Shown here piece after piece: positions 18,749 through 28,721 of a DNA stretch of 64,000 nt. Numbering within the stretch: position 1 is the stretch's first letter; every line of letters starts with the position of its first letter. A model generated the notes under the pieces. It made no database searches, was not told where the DNA came from, and saw only the letters and a list, made by a program, of their open reading frames with translations. The position numbers and the translations under genes were made by a program. This stretch comes from Cytobacillus kochii (GTDB lineage Bacteria; Bacillota; Bacilli; Bacillales; Cytobacillaceae): positions 156,387-220,386 of the forward strand of contig NZ_JAIVAM010000012.1 of NCBI RefSeq assembly GCF_020171845.1, written 5' to 3'.

Positions 18749-19942
18749 TTATTTTTGAAGGTTTTCAATCAACATAGCCATTCCTTGGCCGCCACCGACA
18801 CAGAGAGAGGCAATGCCAAATCTTCCCTTCTTTTTTGCTAGTGCATGCATTAAAGTAACGACAATTCTAGATCCGGTTGATCCAAGTGGATGTCCGAGAG
18901 CAATTGCTCCGCCATTAATATTTATTCGTTCAGGTGGTAGCATCAACTCTCTTTGTACTGCAATGGCTTGAGAAGCGAACGCTTCATTTATTTCAAATAA
19001 ATCTATGTCTGCGATACTAAGCTTTGTTCTTGCCAATAGCTTCCGTATTGCCGGTATAGGTCCAATCCCCATGACTTCAGGTGAAACACCGACAGATGTC
19101 CAATCATGAATCATTGCTTTTGCTGATAATCCCCTTTTATCAGCTTCTTGTGCTGTCATAAGCAAGAGTGCTGAGGCGCCATCATTTCTTCCACACGCAT
19201 TTCCCGCAGTTACGCTACCACCTTCTTTAAATACCGGCTTTAAGCTGGCAAGCTTTTCTCGTTTTGTCTCCGGTCTTGGATGTTCGTCTTGAGCGAAAGT
19301 GATTTGTTCTCTTTTGTTTTGTATTGTTACTGGGATGATTTCTTGTTGAAATGCGTTCATTTCTTGCGCCTTTTTATACTTTTGCTGACTTTCATATGCA
19401 AACTGGTCTTGATCTTCCCTAGCAATATTGTATCGCTCGGCAACATTTTCTGCTGTCACCCCCATCCCTAAATGAGCGCCATAAATTTCTTGTGGTTGTT
19501 GACCATTCTCTTTATTGGCATCCACTAGTATTGTTTGGTCACCTCCAAAACGTGAGCCTCTAATAAAAATGGGGGAATTACTCATACTTTCCGTACCACC
19601 TGCGATAACAACATTGGCCTGTTTGGAGTAAATTTGTTGCATACCTGAAGCGATGGCTTGCATGCCTGATGCACATAATCGATTCACAGTAAAAGCGGGA
19701 GAAGTTTCAGGAATGCCCGCTCTTAAAGCAGCTACTCTTGCCACGTTGGATGATTGCGAAGATTGTCGCACTTCTCCTAATATGACTTCTTCTACAGTCG
19801 ATGGGCTTACATTGACACGTTTAAGTAAGCCAGATATAACATCGGAGGCTAAGTAGCTAGAAGATATATTTCGTAATGTTCCTCCATACCTTCCAATCGC
19901 TGTTCTTACGCCATCTACAATGACGATTTTGTTTAGGTCCAT
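18749..19942 (-). CDS. Acetyl-CoA C-acetyltransferase (thiolase)
   Basis: 397 residues. The nucleophile Cys lies in VNRLCASGMQAIASG, the His in GGAIALGHPLGSTGSR and the second Cys in ASLCVGGGQGMAM. It performs thiolytic cleavage of 3-ketoacyl-CoA (beta-oxidation) or the reverse condensation to acetoacetyl-CoA. Located between acyl-CoA dehydrogenase and enoyl-CoA hydratase. The acetoacetyl-CoA synthetase close by supports a role in C4 ketone metabolism. Confidence 0.94.
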   Translation of the reverse strand: MDLNKIVIVDGVRTAIGRYGGTLRNISSSYLASDVISGLLKRVNVSPSTVEEVILGEVRQSSQSSNVARVAALRAGIPETSPAFTVNRLCASGMQAIASGMQQIYSKQANVVIAGGTESMSNSPIFIRGSRFGGDQTILVDANKENGQQPQEIYGAHLGMGVTAENVAERYNIAREDQDQFAYESQQKYKKAQEMNAFQQEIIPVTIQNKREQITFAQDEHPRPETKREKLASLKPVFKEGGSVTAGNACGRNDGASALLLMTAQEADKRGLSAKAMIHDWTSVGVSPEVMGIGPIPAIRKLLARTKLSIADIDLFEINEAFASQAIAVQRELMLPPERININGGAIALGHPLGSTGSRIVVTLMHALAKKKGRFGIASLCVGGGQGMAMLIENLQK

Positions 19943-19954
19943 TTTCTTCCCCCC

Positions 19955-21103
19955 TTAGTTATATTCTTTATTTAATTGAGCAGCGATGATATTTTTTTGG
20001 ATTTCTGATGTTCCTTCATAAATCCTCGTAATTCTCGCATCACGATAAAACCGTTCAATAGGAAAATCTGAAATGTATCCAATTCCGCCATGGACTTGTA
20101 CGGCTTTATCAGCCACACGGTTATATACCTCTGAGCCGAATAATTTAATCATCGCAGCTTCCTTAATTACTTTCTTCCCTTCATCAACCATCGTAGCTAC
20201 TCGGTACGTAAAAGATCGTAATGCTTCTATATCGACAGCCATTTCCGCTAGCATATGAGCAACGGCCTGATGCTCAATAATTGGTACATTGAACTGCACC
20301 CGTTCTTTTGCATACGTCATGGAAAGATCTAATAATTTTTGGGCGGAACCTAAGTTTCTGGCAGCCAAGCCTGCACGTCCGTTGGCAAGAATCGTTAATG
20401 CATTCACATACCCTCTCCCTTCTTCACCTAGGACATTTTCTACTGGGACTTCACAGTCTTCCATAATTATTTCTGCTGAATGTGAACCACGAAGGCCCAT
20501 TTTATGTTCAATCGCTCCTACTTGAAAACCAGGAAAACTTTTTTCTACGATAAAAGAAGTAATCCCTTTTGCACCTTTAGATGGATCTGTGACAGCCATA
20601 ACCGTAAAGACATCCGCTTGAGGTGCATTTGTAATATAGTGCTTTAACCCATTTAGAATATATTTATCGCCTTTACGTACTGCCGTCGTTTTTAAATTAG
20701 TGGCATTCGAACCAGCCTGTGGCTCTGTTAATGCGAAGGCACCTATTTTCTTTCCTGTAGCCATATCAGGTAAGTACTTCTGTTTTTGATATTCATTTCC
20801 CATTTCCACAATGCCCACTGATCCGATACCCGTATGACCGCCAATCAAAGTGGTGAATCCATTATGCGTGGCACCAATTTCTTCATACAAGGCACATTTG
20901 CCTACCATCCCAATGCCTAACCCACCATATTCTTCTGGAATACTTAAACCAAATAAGCCTAGCTCTTTTGCCATTTCTACAATTTTATCTGGGATGTGAT
21001 CCTCTTTTTCGATCTGCATCGCAACCGCTTCCACTTCATTTTGCACAAACTCTCTAACACCTTTTTGCAACACTTCGATATCTTCACTTACTGTATAACT
21101 CAT
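19955..21103 (-). CDS. Acyl-CoA dehydrogenase (first of two)
   Basis: FAD-dependent acyl-CoA dehydrogenase, 382 residues, MmgC-like. Family signatures are GAFALTEPQAGSNATNLKT and QVHGGIGYISDFPIERFYRDAR. The catalytic Glu is expected in ITRIYEGTSEIQ near the C-terminus. Oxidises saturated acyl-CoA to trans-2-enoyl-CoA, passing electrons to ETF. The two dehydrogenases of this operon are clearly paralogous and may differ in chain length. Confidence 0.93.
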   Translation of the reverse strand: MSYTVSEDIEVLQKGVREFVQNEVEAVAMQIEKEDHIPDKIVEMAKELGLFGLSIPEEYGGLGIGMVGKCALYEEIGATHNGFTTLIGGHTGIGSVGIVEMGNEYQKQKYLPDMATGKKIGAFALTEPQAGSNATNLKTTAVRKGDKYILNGLKHYITNAPQADVFTVMAVTDPSKGAKGITSFIVEKSFPGFQVGAIEHKMGLRGSHSAEIIMEDCEVPVENVLGEEGRGYVNALTILANGRAGLAARNLGSAQKLLDLSMTYAKERVQFNVPIIEHQAVAHMLAEMAVDIEALRSFTYRVATMVDEGKKVIKEAAMIKLFGSEVYNRVADKAVQVHGGIGYISDFPIERFYRDARITRIYEGTSEIQKNIIAAQLNKEYN

Positions 21104-21118
21104 ATCATCTGCCTCCCT

Positions 21119-22009
21119 TTATTTTTGAATATTCTCTATTTTCTTTCCGTGTTGATCGTATGCGTACCATCCTTTACCTGTTTTTCTACCTAATTCACCT
21201 TTTTCCACTTTTTCTACTACCGACTGTTTAGGGCGATCCACCTCGAGCCCTGTTTCTGCATATCTTTGCTTCCTTACAGCATAATTTACATCAAGACCAG
21301 TTAAATCCATTAATGCAAATGGACCAATAGGATGACCTAAAGCCTTTTCGACAACGACATCGATTTCTTCATAACTGGCATATCCATGTTCATATAAATA
21401 AATCGCTTCATCCATGAGTCTCGCTAAGATACGATTGGCGATGAAACCTGAAATTTCTTTTTGTAGAAGTACTGGTTTTTTTCCAATACTATGAATGAAT
21501 GTCATCGCTTGCTGGGCAACGTCCTTTGAAGTATGCGGACCTTGAACAACCTCCACAAGCTCCATCACAAGTACTGGGTTAAAGAAATGGATATTACATA
21601 CACGATTTTGATAGGTTAACTTATCTATCAATTTAGAGCTCACTATAGTGGAGCTATTCGTCGCAATGATACAATTTTCCGAGACAATCTTTTCTAAAGA
21701 TTGAAATAATGTTTGTTTTGCCTCTAAATCTTCAATAATAGCTTCTATGATAATATCTACATCATGTAACTGGTTGATTTCAGTAGTAAATGTTAAATGT
21801 TCGAAAGCTTTATCCACCTCATCACGCGAAAATCTCCCTTTTCTTACCCTCTTTTCTAACTGTGTTTCTAACACTTCTTTCGCTTTTATTAAACGATCGT
21901 TAGATATATCTTGTAATACGACATCATATTGATGAAGCGCTGCTACAACGGCAATTTGTGCACCCATTGCTCCCGCTCCAATCACACCAACTTTTTTTAT
22001 ATTTGTCAT
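21119..22009 (-). CDS. 3-hydroxyacyl-CoA (3-hydroxybutyryl-CoA) dehydrogenase
   Basis: NAD-dependent oxidation of 3-hydroxyacyl-CoA to 3-ketoacyl-CoA. 296 residues: Rossmann N-domain (KKVGVIGAGAMGAQIAVVAA), catalytic His in NIHFFNPVLVMELVEVV, then the helical C-terminal domain (GFIANRILARLMDEA). Shaped like MmgB/Hbd. Its ATG overlaps the stop codon of the ligase gene (ATGA). Confidence 0.93.
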   Translation of the reverse strand: MTNIKKVGVIGAGAMGAQIAVVAALHQYDVVLQDISNDRLIKAKEVLETQLEKRVRKGRFSRDEVDKAFEHLTFTTEINQLHDVDIIIEAIIEDLEAKQTLFQSLEKIVSENCIIATNSSTIVSSKLIDKLTYQNRVCNIHFFNPVLVMELVEVVQGPHTSKDVAQQAMTFIHSIGKKPVLLQKEISGFIANRILARLMDEAIYLYEHGYASYEEIDVVVEKALGHPIGPFALMDLTGLDVNYAVRKQRYAETGLEVDRPKQSVVEKVEKGELGRKTGKGWYAYDQHGKKIENIQK

Positions 22010-23637
22010 TCTCGTTTATTTCTCCTTTCTAATTCTTCTTTCACAAGTAATCTTTTCAATAATTTACCAACACCATTTCTTGGTAGGTGACTTCTTTCTT
22101 CAAAAACTCTCGGTACTTTATAAGGTGTTAGTTTCGTATAACAAAATGCTTTAATTTCTTCAAGATGGAGCGTATAACCTTCTTTAGCCACAAGAAATGC
22201 TTTCGGAATCTCTCCATTTTCAGAATCAGGGATACCGACTACTGCAACTTCAGCAATACCTTGATGTTCATAAAGGACATTTTCCACTTCTTGAGGATAA
22301 ATATTAAACCCCGAGAAAAGAATCATTTCTTTTTTACGACCGACAATATAGAAATACCCATCTTCGTCTACTGTGGCTAAATCACCTGTAAATAACCACC
22401 CTTCTTGTAACGTAGAGGCTGTCTCTTTCTCATTGTTCCAGTAACCCTTCATCACTTGTGGACCTTTAATGACCAATTCACCGACCTGATTAATCCCCAA
22501 ATCCTCCTGTTTTTGATCAACGATACGACAATCTACAGCAGGAACAGGAATACCGATGCTACCATGTTTATGTGTACCATTTATTGGCGTACGGTGAGTC
22601 GTTGGGGAAGTTTCCGACATACCAAACCCTTCTAAGATGGTACAACCAGTTAATTGCTTGAATTGTTTAATAACCTCTACTGGCAATGGCGCTGATCCGG
22701 ATGAACATATTTTAAGAGAGTTTAATCCTGCGGATCGTACATTGGGATGATGGATAAAAGAAAGATACATTTTAGGGACACCTGGAAACATGGTTGGTGC
22801 ATATTTCTTCACTTGATTTAAAACCTCATCAACGTCAAAACGTTCAAAGAGTAAGATTCGCGCTCCTAAAAAGATGCCTACATTCATAGCACTTGTCATC
22901 GCATACACATGATAAAGCGGAGTTGCCGCTAATATCGTTTCGTTTCCGAAAGCCACTTTTTGTCGATACATCACATAACTTTGGTAAACATTCGCAATTA
23001 AATTATGATGTGTAAGCATCGCTCCTTTTATCGTTCCCGTTGTTCCGCCTGTGTATTGTATAATGGCTAAGTCTTTTTTAGGATCTATAGACGCTTCAGT
23101 AAATTTAGTACTTCCATTTTTAAAAATATCTTTCATATGATGAACGATTGAAGATACTTCCCTATTAGTACTGACATTTGTGGCATACATAATATGCTCT
23201 AAATCATACACTTCTCTAATTTTCTGCAGTGCAGTAACTGATTTTTCACCAACAACTAGTGCGCGTAATTCTGTATCATGAAACACTTGCAATACCTCTC
23301 TTGGTGTATAGGCTGGGTTAATTGGCACGATGATAAGACCAAGTGCATGACTAGCATAATAGGCAGTGACATAATCTGGATGATTGCCAAGCCATAACCC
23401 GATTCTATCCCCTTTTTTCAACCCACATCTCTGCCAATACGAAGCGAGTGTGTCCGTTCGTTTCTTCAGTTCCTCATAGGTGAGTGTTTCGTGATTAAAA
23501 ATGATAGCCACATGATCTCGATAAGAATGCGCAGTTTCCTTTAGTACTTCATATAGGCCAATATAAGGTATGTGGAAATTTGGCAACCGATCTTCATAAT
23601 ATTTTTCCCATACTCTTTTTAATGAGAGATTATTCAA
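22006..23637 (-). CDS. AMP-dependent fatty acid-CoA ligase
   Basis: Activates a fatty acid to acyl-CoA. 543 residues of the ANL superfamily: AMP motif IQYTGGTTGTIKGAMLTHHN, motif LEGFGMSETSP, GWLFTGDLATVDEDGY, hinge GRKKEMILFSGFNIYPQE and catalytic Lys in LPRNGVGKLLKR. Starts with TTG at 23637 behind AAGGAGG. Resembles the LcfA/LcfB type, but chain-length preference cannot be read. It sits between the two modules of beta-oxidation enzymes. Confidence 0.9.
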   Translation of the reverse strand: MNNLSLKRVWEKYYEDRLPNFHIPYIGLYEVLKETAHSYRDHVAIIFNHETLTYEELKKRTDTLASYWQRCGLKKGDRIGLWLGNHPDYVTAYYASHALGLIIVPINPAYTPREVLQVFHDTELRALVVGEKSVTALQKIREVYDLEHIMYATNVSTNREVSSIVHHMKDIFKNGSTKFTEASIDPKKDLAIIQYTGGTTGTIKGAMLTHHNLIANVYQSYVMYRQKVAFGNETILAATPLYHVYAMTSAMNVGIFLGARILLFERFDVDEVLNQVKKYAPTMFPGVPKMYLSFIHHPNVRSAGLNSLKICSSGSAPLPVEVIKQFKQLTGCTILEGFGMSETSPTTHRTPINGTHKHGSIGIPVPAVDCRIVDQKQEDLGINQVGELVIKGPQVMKGYWNNEKETASTLQEGWLFTGDLATVDEDGYFYIVGRKKEMILFSGFNIYPQEVENVLYEHQGIAEVAVVGIPDSENGEIPKAFLVAKEGYTLHLEEIKAFCYTKLTPYKVPRVFEERSHLPRNGVGKLLKRLLVKEELERRNKRE

Positions 23638-23658
23638 GACACATTCCTCCTTTATGTG

Positions 23659-24807
23659 TCACATATAGTCTTTTAATATATCTCTTGCAATAATTAGCCG
23701 TTGGATTTCATTTGTGCCTTCATAGATTTTCGTTATTCTTGCATCACGATAATACCTTTCAACAGGATAATCAGCGACGTAGCCCATGCCACCATGAATT
23801 TGCACTGCTTTGTCAGCCACTCGATTAAACACTTCAGACGCGTAAAGTTTAGCCATTGAGGATTCTTTCACGACCTTTCTACCTTGATCGACTAAATGAG
23901 CGGCTTTTAATGTTAATGTTCTTGCTGCTTCTGTTTCTGTTGCCATATCAGCTAACATCCATTGAATCGCTTGGTTCTTTGCAATTGGTTTACCGAACTG
24001 AATACGCTCATTCGCATATTTCGCTGATAATTCAATGAGTTTATCACAAGATCCAACTGCCCTTGCCGCTAACCCAATCCGTCCTTCACTTAAAATAGTT
24101 AGTGCAGCTACATATCCAAGACCCACTTCTCCTATAACATTTTCTTCTGGCACTTCACATTGATCAAACAATAATTGTGCAGTATATGAACCTTTTAAAC
24201 CCATTTTTTTATCCTTTTTTCCTACTGTAAATCCAGGAAAATCTTTTTCTATTAAGAAGGCAGTAATCCCCTTTGCGCCTTTGTCTTTATCTGTAACAGC
24301 AAAGACCGTAAATACATCTGCTACAGGCGCGTTCGTGATGAAATGTTTTGACCCATTAAGAATCCACTTATCTCCCTTTTTCTCTGCTTTTGTCGCAAGA
24401 TTAGTAGCATCAGAACCTGCCCCAGGCTCTGAAAGGGCAAAACAAGCAATTTTTTCTCCTGATGCTAAAGCAGGTAAGTATTTTTCTTTCAAGTAGGGAG
24501 AGCCAAGCCTTACTAAACCTGTACTACCAATACCTGTGTGTGCACTAATTAAACTAACAAAACCATTATGCGTGCGACCTAATTGTTCTAATACAGCGGT
24601 TTTCCCAACCATGCCAAGACCAATACCCCCATACTCTTCTGGTATACTCATCCCAAATAATCCAAGTTCCTTCACTTGCTGAACCAAAGAATCTGGTATA
24701 CGGTCGTCATCTTCAATTTGTTGTGCTAAAGGCTCTACTTCCTTCTCGACAAATTGGTGAACCATCTGCACGATTTGATCGATTTCTTGGTTTTGAACTG
24801 TGAACAT
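23659..24807 (-). CDS. Acyl-CoA dehydrogenase (second of two), first gene of operon
   Basis: 382 residues, a paralogue of the dehydrogenase at 19955. Signatures are IACFALSEPGAGSDATNLAT and QIHGGMGYVADYPVERYYRDAR, and the catalytic Glu region is ITKIYEGTNEIQR. The start ATG follows AAGGAGTGATCTT. It is the promoter-proximal gene of the operon, transcribed from the sigma-54 promoter at 24841-24857. Confidence 0.93.
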   Translation of the reverse strand: MFTVQNQEIDQIVQMVHQFVEKEVEPLAQQIEDDDRIPDSLVQQVKELGLFGMSIPEEYGGIGLGMVGKTAVLEQLGRTHNGFVSLISAHTGIGSTGLVRLGSPYLKEKYLPALASGEKIACFALSEPGAGSDATNLATKAEKKGDKWILNGSKHFITNAPVADVFTVFAVTDKDKGAKGITAFLIEKDFPGFTVGKKDKKMGLKGSYTAQLLFDQCEVPEENVIGEVGLGYVAALTILSEGRIGLAARAVGSCDKLIELSAKYANERIQFGKPIAKNQAIQWMLADMATETEAARTLTLKAAHLVDQGRKVVKESSMAKLYASEVFNRVADKAVQIHGGMGYVADYPVERYYRDARITKIYEGTNEIQRLIIARDILKDYM

Positions 24808-24840
24808 AAGATCACTCCTTTGTTTGCTTTATTAATATAG

Positions 24841-24857
24841 ATGCAAAAACCATGCCA
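24841..24857 (-). promoter_or_regulatory. Sigma-54 (-24/-12) promoter of the acyl-oxidation operon
   Basis: Minus-strand TGGCATGGTTTTTGCAT. The invariant GG and GC are separated by 10 bases, as required for sigma-54. It is 34 bases upstream of the first dehydrogenase and next to a gene for a sigma-54 activator. Confidence 0.85.
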
Positions 24858-24940
24858 TCATTTTTAACTCATGATAAATCGTTAATGAATAGCTTTAACA
24901 CAAGTTATATAGTTATTTTTTCCGCATCATTTAAATCAGC

Positions 24941-24964
24941 AAAAAAGTAAACGCTTACTTTTTT
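24941..24964. promoter_or_regulatory. cre-like CcpA site / inverted repeat
   Basis: AAGTAAACGCTTACTT (24945-24960) inside a longer A/T-flanked inverted repeat. It matches the catabolite responsive element consensus WTGNAANCGNWNNCW except at one position. About 85 bases upstream of the sigma-54 promoter; it could instead be the activator's own upstream binding site. Confidence 0.45.
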
Positions 24965-24969
24965 GATTC

Positions 24970-25011
24970 AAAAAAGAATAGAGTTGATTCACTAATGAAT
25001 CAACTCTATTC
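24970..25011 (-). terminator. Terminator of the sigma-54 activator gene
   Basis: Stem GAATAGAGTTGATTC with its complement, then TTTTTT. The hairpin includes the last codons and the stop codon of the gene. Confidence 0.85.
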
Positions 25012-26665
25012 CATACTTTTTAAGCTTTCTTGAAATTGTCGGTTGGCTTGTATGCAAAGCGGATGCGAGCTCATAGGTTGTTGTACATTTTTTTAAAGCT
25101 TTCATAATAGCTTTTTTTTCTGCTGCTTCTACTACATCCTTTAATGTCTCTATTTTGTCATTTTCATATGGAAAATCTATTTCTCGCTGATATTCTGGTG
25201 GAAGATCATTCATTGTAATGATAGACTCTTGTGAGACAATAACCAATCTCTCAATTAAGTTGGCTAATTCACGAATATTGCCTGGCCATTGATAATGGTA
25301 TAAAAATTTTTTTACATCATTATGTAGATCTTTGTTGAAATGATACTTTTCGTTCGTCTGTTTTAAGAAATAATTGATTAAGGGATAAATATCCTCCCGC
25401 CGGTCCTTTAAAGAGGGGATTTCAATGGTAATTACATTTAAGCGATAATAAAGATCTTCGCGAAAACGACCTTTATTCACCATCTCTTTTAAATCTCTAT
25501 TAGTCGCAGCAATAAGCCTTACATTTACATTCTTCGTCTTCGTTCCGCCTACCCGTTGGATTTCCTTTTCCTGAATAACTCTTAACAATTTGACTTGTGA
25601 AGCCAACGGTAATTCCCCAATCTCATCTAAAAATAAAACCCCTTCATCGGCTAGTTCAAACATCCCTGGTTTCCCTTGTTTATCTGCACCTGTGAAAGCA
25701 CCTTTTTCATAACCAAATAACTCAGATTCAATTAATTCTTCTGGAATCGCACCACAGTTTAGTTTAATATATTTGCCCTTCATTCTTCTATTGCTTGTTT
25801 CGTAAATATATTTAGCAAGAACATCTTTTCCTACGCCTGTATCACCAAGAAGAAGAACTGTGGCATCCACATTAACAATCCTTTCGGCGGTTTCGTATAC
25901 ATGCTTCATTTTTTCACTTTCTATGACAATTGATTGCTGATGTATGTTAATGTTTTGTTTTAACCTTTCAATTTCTTGACGGTAAGAGAGGTTTAATTTA
26001 TTTGCTTCTTTTAGAGCATTTTGTAGTTCAATCAACTGTGATAAATCTCTAATATTTGTGACAACACTTTCTACTTCTCCTGTATCGTCAAAAACTGGAC
26101 TACCTGTAAGGAGCAACGATTCATTGCCAGCTCGATTAAACTGGACATGTGAAATCGTTTCTTTCTTTTCTATCACCCTTTTCGTTAACGAACTCTCGAG
26201 AATGCCTCTTTCAATTAAAGCATCGACCTTTTTGTTCATATAATAGTCTTTTGGGATCCCTGTAATTCTCTCCATTGCGGAATTGGTTAAAATGGTATTA
26301 CCGTTTCGATCGGTTAAATAAATACCATCGTAAGAGTTTTCTATGATTGCTTCTAGTAGCGTATTTGCCTTCATCAAGTCACTTACTTTATTCATTAATT
26401 GAGACAATTCGGAAGATAGAACCCCTATATATAAGTAGTGATGTTGTCCTGATTGACTTCTGATAAACAGAAGAAAATCTTCATCCGTTAAAAAGGCAAC
26501 CTTTATCTTTTCATTACCATACGCATTCCATCTAGGAAATAGGTCGTCAATATACGTGGAAGGCTTCCCTTTTATCAAGATACGTAATGATTCGCTCATA
26601 GAAATAATTTCACCAGTGAGCGTTGTCTCTACTGTCAATAAAAGACTACGATTCTGTACAATCAT
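24992..26665 (-). CDS. Sigma-54-dependent PAS-domain transcriptional activator
   Basis: 557 residues. N-terminal sensor region (about 1-100), a PAS domain (about 100-215, IIENSYDGIYLTDRNGNTIL), a coiled linker, an AAA+ domain (about 245-480) and a C-terminal Fis-type HTH (TTYELASALHTSQPTISRKL). AAA+ motifs: Walker A LLGDTGVGKDVLAKYI, sigma-54 contact loop YEKGAFTGADKQG, Walker B VLFLDEIGEL. Resembles RocR/BkdR-type enhancer-binding proteins of Bacillus. It lies directly upstream of the operon whose -24/-12 promoter it presumably activates. The ligand is unknown; a fatty acid or acyl-CoA is a reasonable guess. Confidence 0.92.
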   Translation of the reverse strand: MIVQNRSLLLTVETTLTGEIISMSESLRILIKGKPSTYIDDLFPRWNAYGNEKIKVAFLTDEDFLLFIRSQSGQHHYLYIGVLSSELSQLMNKVSDLMKANTLLEAIIENSYDGIYLTDRNGNTILTNSAMERITGIPKDYYMNKKVDALIERGILESSLTKRVIEKKETISHVQFNRAGNESLLLTGSPVFDDTGEVESVVTNIRDLSQLIELQNALKEANKLNLSYRQEIERLKQNINIHQQSIVIESEKMKHVYETAERIVNVDATVLLLGDTGVGKDVLAKYIYETSNRRMKGKYIKLNCGAIPEELIESELFGYEKGAFTGADKQGKPGMFELADEGVLFLDEIGELPLASQVKLLRVIQEKEIQRVGGTKTKNVNVRLIAATNRDLKEMVNKGRFREDLYYRLNVITIEIPSLKDRREDIYPLINYFLKQTNEKYHFNKDLHNDVKKFLYHYQWPGNIRELANLIERLVIVSQESIITMNDLPPEYQREIDFPYENDKIETLKDVVEAAEKKAIMKALKKCTTTYELASALHTSQPTISRKLKKYGIELIH

Positions 26666-26698
26666 CTACTATCTTCACCTCTTCACATGGTAAACAAA

Positions 26699-26726
26699 TA
26701 GAGGAAATAATTTCACTATATTTCCT
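26699..26726 (-). terminator. Weak terminator after the S9 peptidase gene
   Basis: Minus-strand stem GAGGAAATA / TATTTCCTC followed by TATTTGTTT, between the peptidase and the activator gene. Confidence 0.45.
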
Positions 26727-26743
26727 CCTAGCTTGGAACGTAA

Positions 26744-28552
26744 TTAACTATTCGTATCGGCGGTTTTCTTTGTGTGCTGATCAAAAAAAGAGAGAACTTC
26801 TTCAAACACAAGCTGCTCATTTTCTTTTTTAGAAAATCCATGTCCCTCATCTTGTAATAAAATATACTTTACTTCGCGTCCTTTTTTCCTCAATGCTTGC
26901 ACAATTTGATCAGATTCCTCCTTCACTACACGGGGATCATTTGCTCCCTGAATAACGAGCATCGGTTTAGTCATAGCTTCCAAATAAGTAATAGGGGAGT
27001 ATTCAGTGAGTTTTTCCTTATCTTTTAAGGGATTTCCAACCCATTGATCCATAATTGGTTTCCAATCTTCGGGAACTGATTCTATAAACGAAAATAAATT
27101 AGAAGGTCCGAAGATATCGACCACCGCTTTAAAATACTCTGGATGTCTACCATGTAAAAGTAGCGCCATATATCCGCCGTAGCTTCCGCCCATTAATAGA
27201 ATGTCACCTTTCTTTGTATAACCTTTTTCAATTAGCCACTCTATACCAGCTATATTATCTAACCTAGGACCATCTCCCCAATCACCCTCTACCATTTTCA
27301 TAAAGGACAGGCCATAACCTGTTGATCCTCTAAAATTAGGGGCAAAGATGCTATATCCATGATTGATAAGAAACTGAAAATAGGAACGAAAAGATTTTCT
27401 CTCTGCGGCTTGCGGTCCACCATGTGGCCAAAATATAACTTGGCCATTATTTACCTCTTTATTTGCTTCAAACCATAATGCTTCAATTTCTAAATCATCA
27501 AATGAAGGATAGTAAATCGTTGCCGGCTCGACAAGCTCAGATTCTTCCACACCTGGTACGCGATATTCAGTTAACTGCTTCCACTTTTCACCCTTTTTCA
27601 ATTGATAAATATTGTGCGGTTTAATAGCGCTTCTTCCTAAAAGATATAAATTTCCTGAGTCATGAACAACTAATTTTTCAATGATATCACAAGGAATTTC
27701 TACCTTTTGTAAGGAATTATGATCTAATGAATAAGCATAAAGATAATCCTCCACTCCTTTTTCAGAAGTTAAATAGATGATGTGATTACTCTTATCATAA
27801 TGAATGGATGAGAAACTTTCATGGTCAAGCCCGACGACTTTACGAAATTGCTTTGTCACGATATTAAATTCAGCCAAATAAGTGAAATTTTCTTTAAAGT
27901 TGGTGATCAAATAAATCGTGTCTTCCGCGGTAAACAAAGATCCAGTTACCGTATGCGCCTCTTCCTCCTTTTCAGTTAAACAAAGCTTTTCACGTTCCGT
28001 ATGTACATAAGCGAGAGAATGCGTATTGGCAAATACAGTAGATGAAATATAACTCTCTTCATTTGGACTCCAACCATCTAGAAACGTCATACCTTCTTTA
28101 CCCTCTAGGAAAAGTTCTTCTTGCTCTGTTTCTATATGATATCTATAAACATTTAAATAAGTTGGGTTATTTTTAGCCGAACTATAATATAAATACTGGC
28201 CATCTTTTGATAATAAGGGATTAAAATTCCTGGTTTTTTCATTATTGATTAGTTGTTTCAATTTACCACCACTTGGATGGACTGCATAATATTGCGCACA
28301 CTCATCCCCATCTTGATCAAAACCCGCAAGTATAAATTTGCCACTCTTATCATAGAGAAGCCCCATGCACACTTGATTTTTGAATGTTAACTGAACTGGA
28401 AATTGTTGTGGCAAATTCATTGCCCATAAATTATAGTAGCCATTTAAATTTGTACTAAACACTACTTGGGACTCATCGGAATTAACGACAAAATCATTAA
28501 TGCTTAACGTTTTTAGAAACTGATCCATCTCGGGTTTTGGAAATTGAATCAT
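26744..28552 (-). CDS. S9 family (prolyl oligopeptidase/acylaminoacyl) peptidase
   Basis: 602 residues. N-terminal beta-propeller-like region (about 1-340, with repeated D-G-x-Y-L-Y-Y motifs), then an alpha/beta hydrolase domain. The nucleophile Ser is in MGGSYGGYMALLL, the Asp in VIQGANDPRVV and the His in LQDEGHGFSK. There is no signal peptide, so it is a cytoplasmic serine peptidase for short peptides. The start ATG at 28552 follows AGGAGGGC. Confidence 0.9.
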   Translation of the reverse strand: MIQFPKPEMDQFLKTLSINDFVVNSDESQVVFSTNLNGYYNLWAMNLPQQFPVQLTFKNQVCMGLLYDKSGKFILAGFDQDGDECAQYYAVHPSGGKLKQLINNEKTRNFNPLLSKDGQYLYYSSAKNNPTYLNVYRYHIETEQEELFLEGKEGMTFLDGWSPNEESYISSTVFANTHSLAYVHTEREKLCLTEKEEEAHTVTGSLFTAEDTIYLITNFKENFTYLAEFNIVTKQFRKVVGLDHESFSSIHYDKSNHIIYLTSEKGVEDYLYAYSLDHNSLQKVEIPCDIIEKLVVHDSGNLYLLGRSAIKPHNIYQLKKGEKWKQLTEYRVPGVEESELVEPATIYYPSFDDLEIEALWFEANKEVNNGQVIFWPHGGPQAAERKSFRSYFQFLINHGYSIFAPNFRGSTGYGLSFMKMVEGDWGDGPRLDNIAGIEWLIEKGYTKKGDILLMGGSYGGYMALLLHGRHPEYFKAVVDIFGPSNLFSFIESVPEDWKPIMDQWVGNPLKDKEKLTEYSPITYLEAMTKPMLVIQGANDPRVVKEESDQIVQALRKKGREVKYILLQDEGHGFSKKENEQLVFEEVLSFFDQHTKKTADTNS

Positions 28553-28721
28553 AGAGTTGCCCTCCTATTAATAGATTATTCTTATTATTCAGTATACCAC
28601 ACTCTATTTTACCAATTAAAACCAAACAAAAGCGAACATAGTATGACATTTTTATTTCAAATCTACTTGTTTGCAATAATTTCGCCGTAAATGCTCAAAA
28701 TACCGATAGGAGGATGTACAA

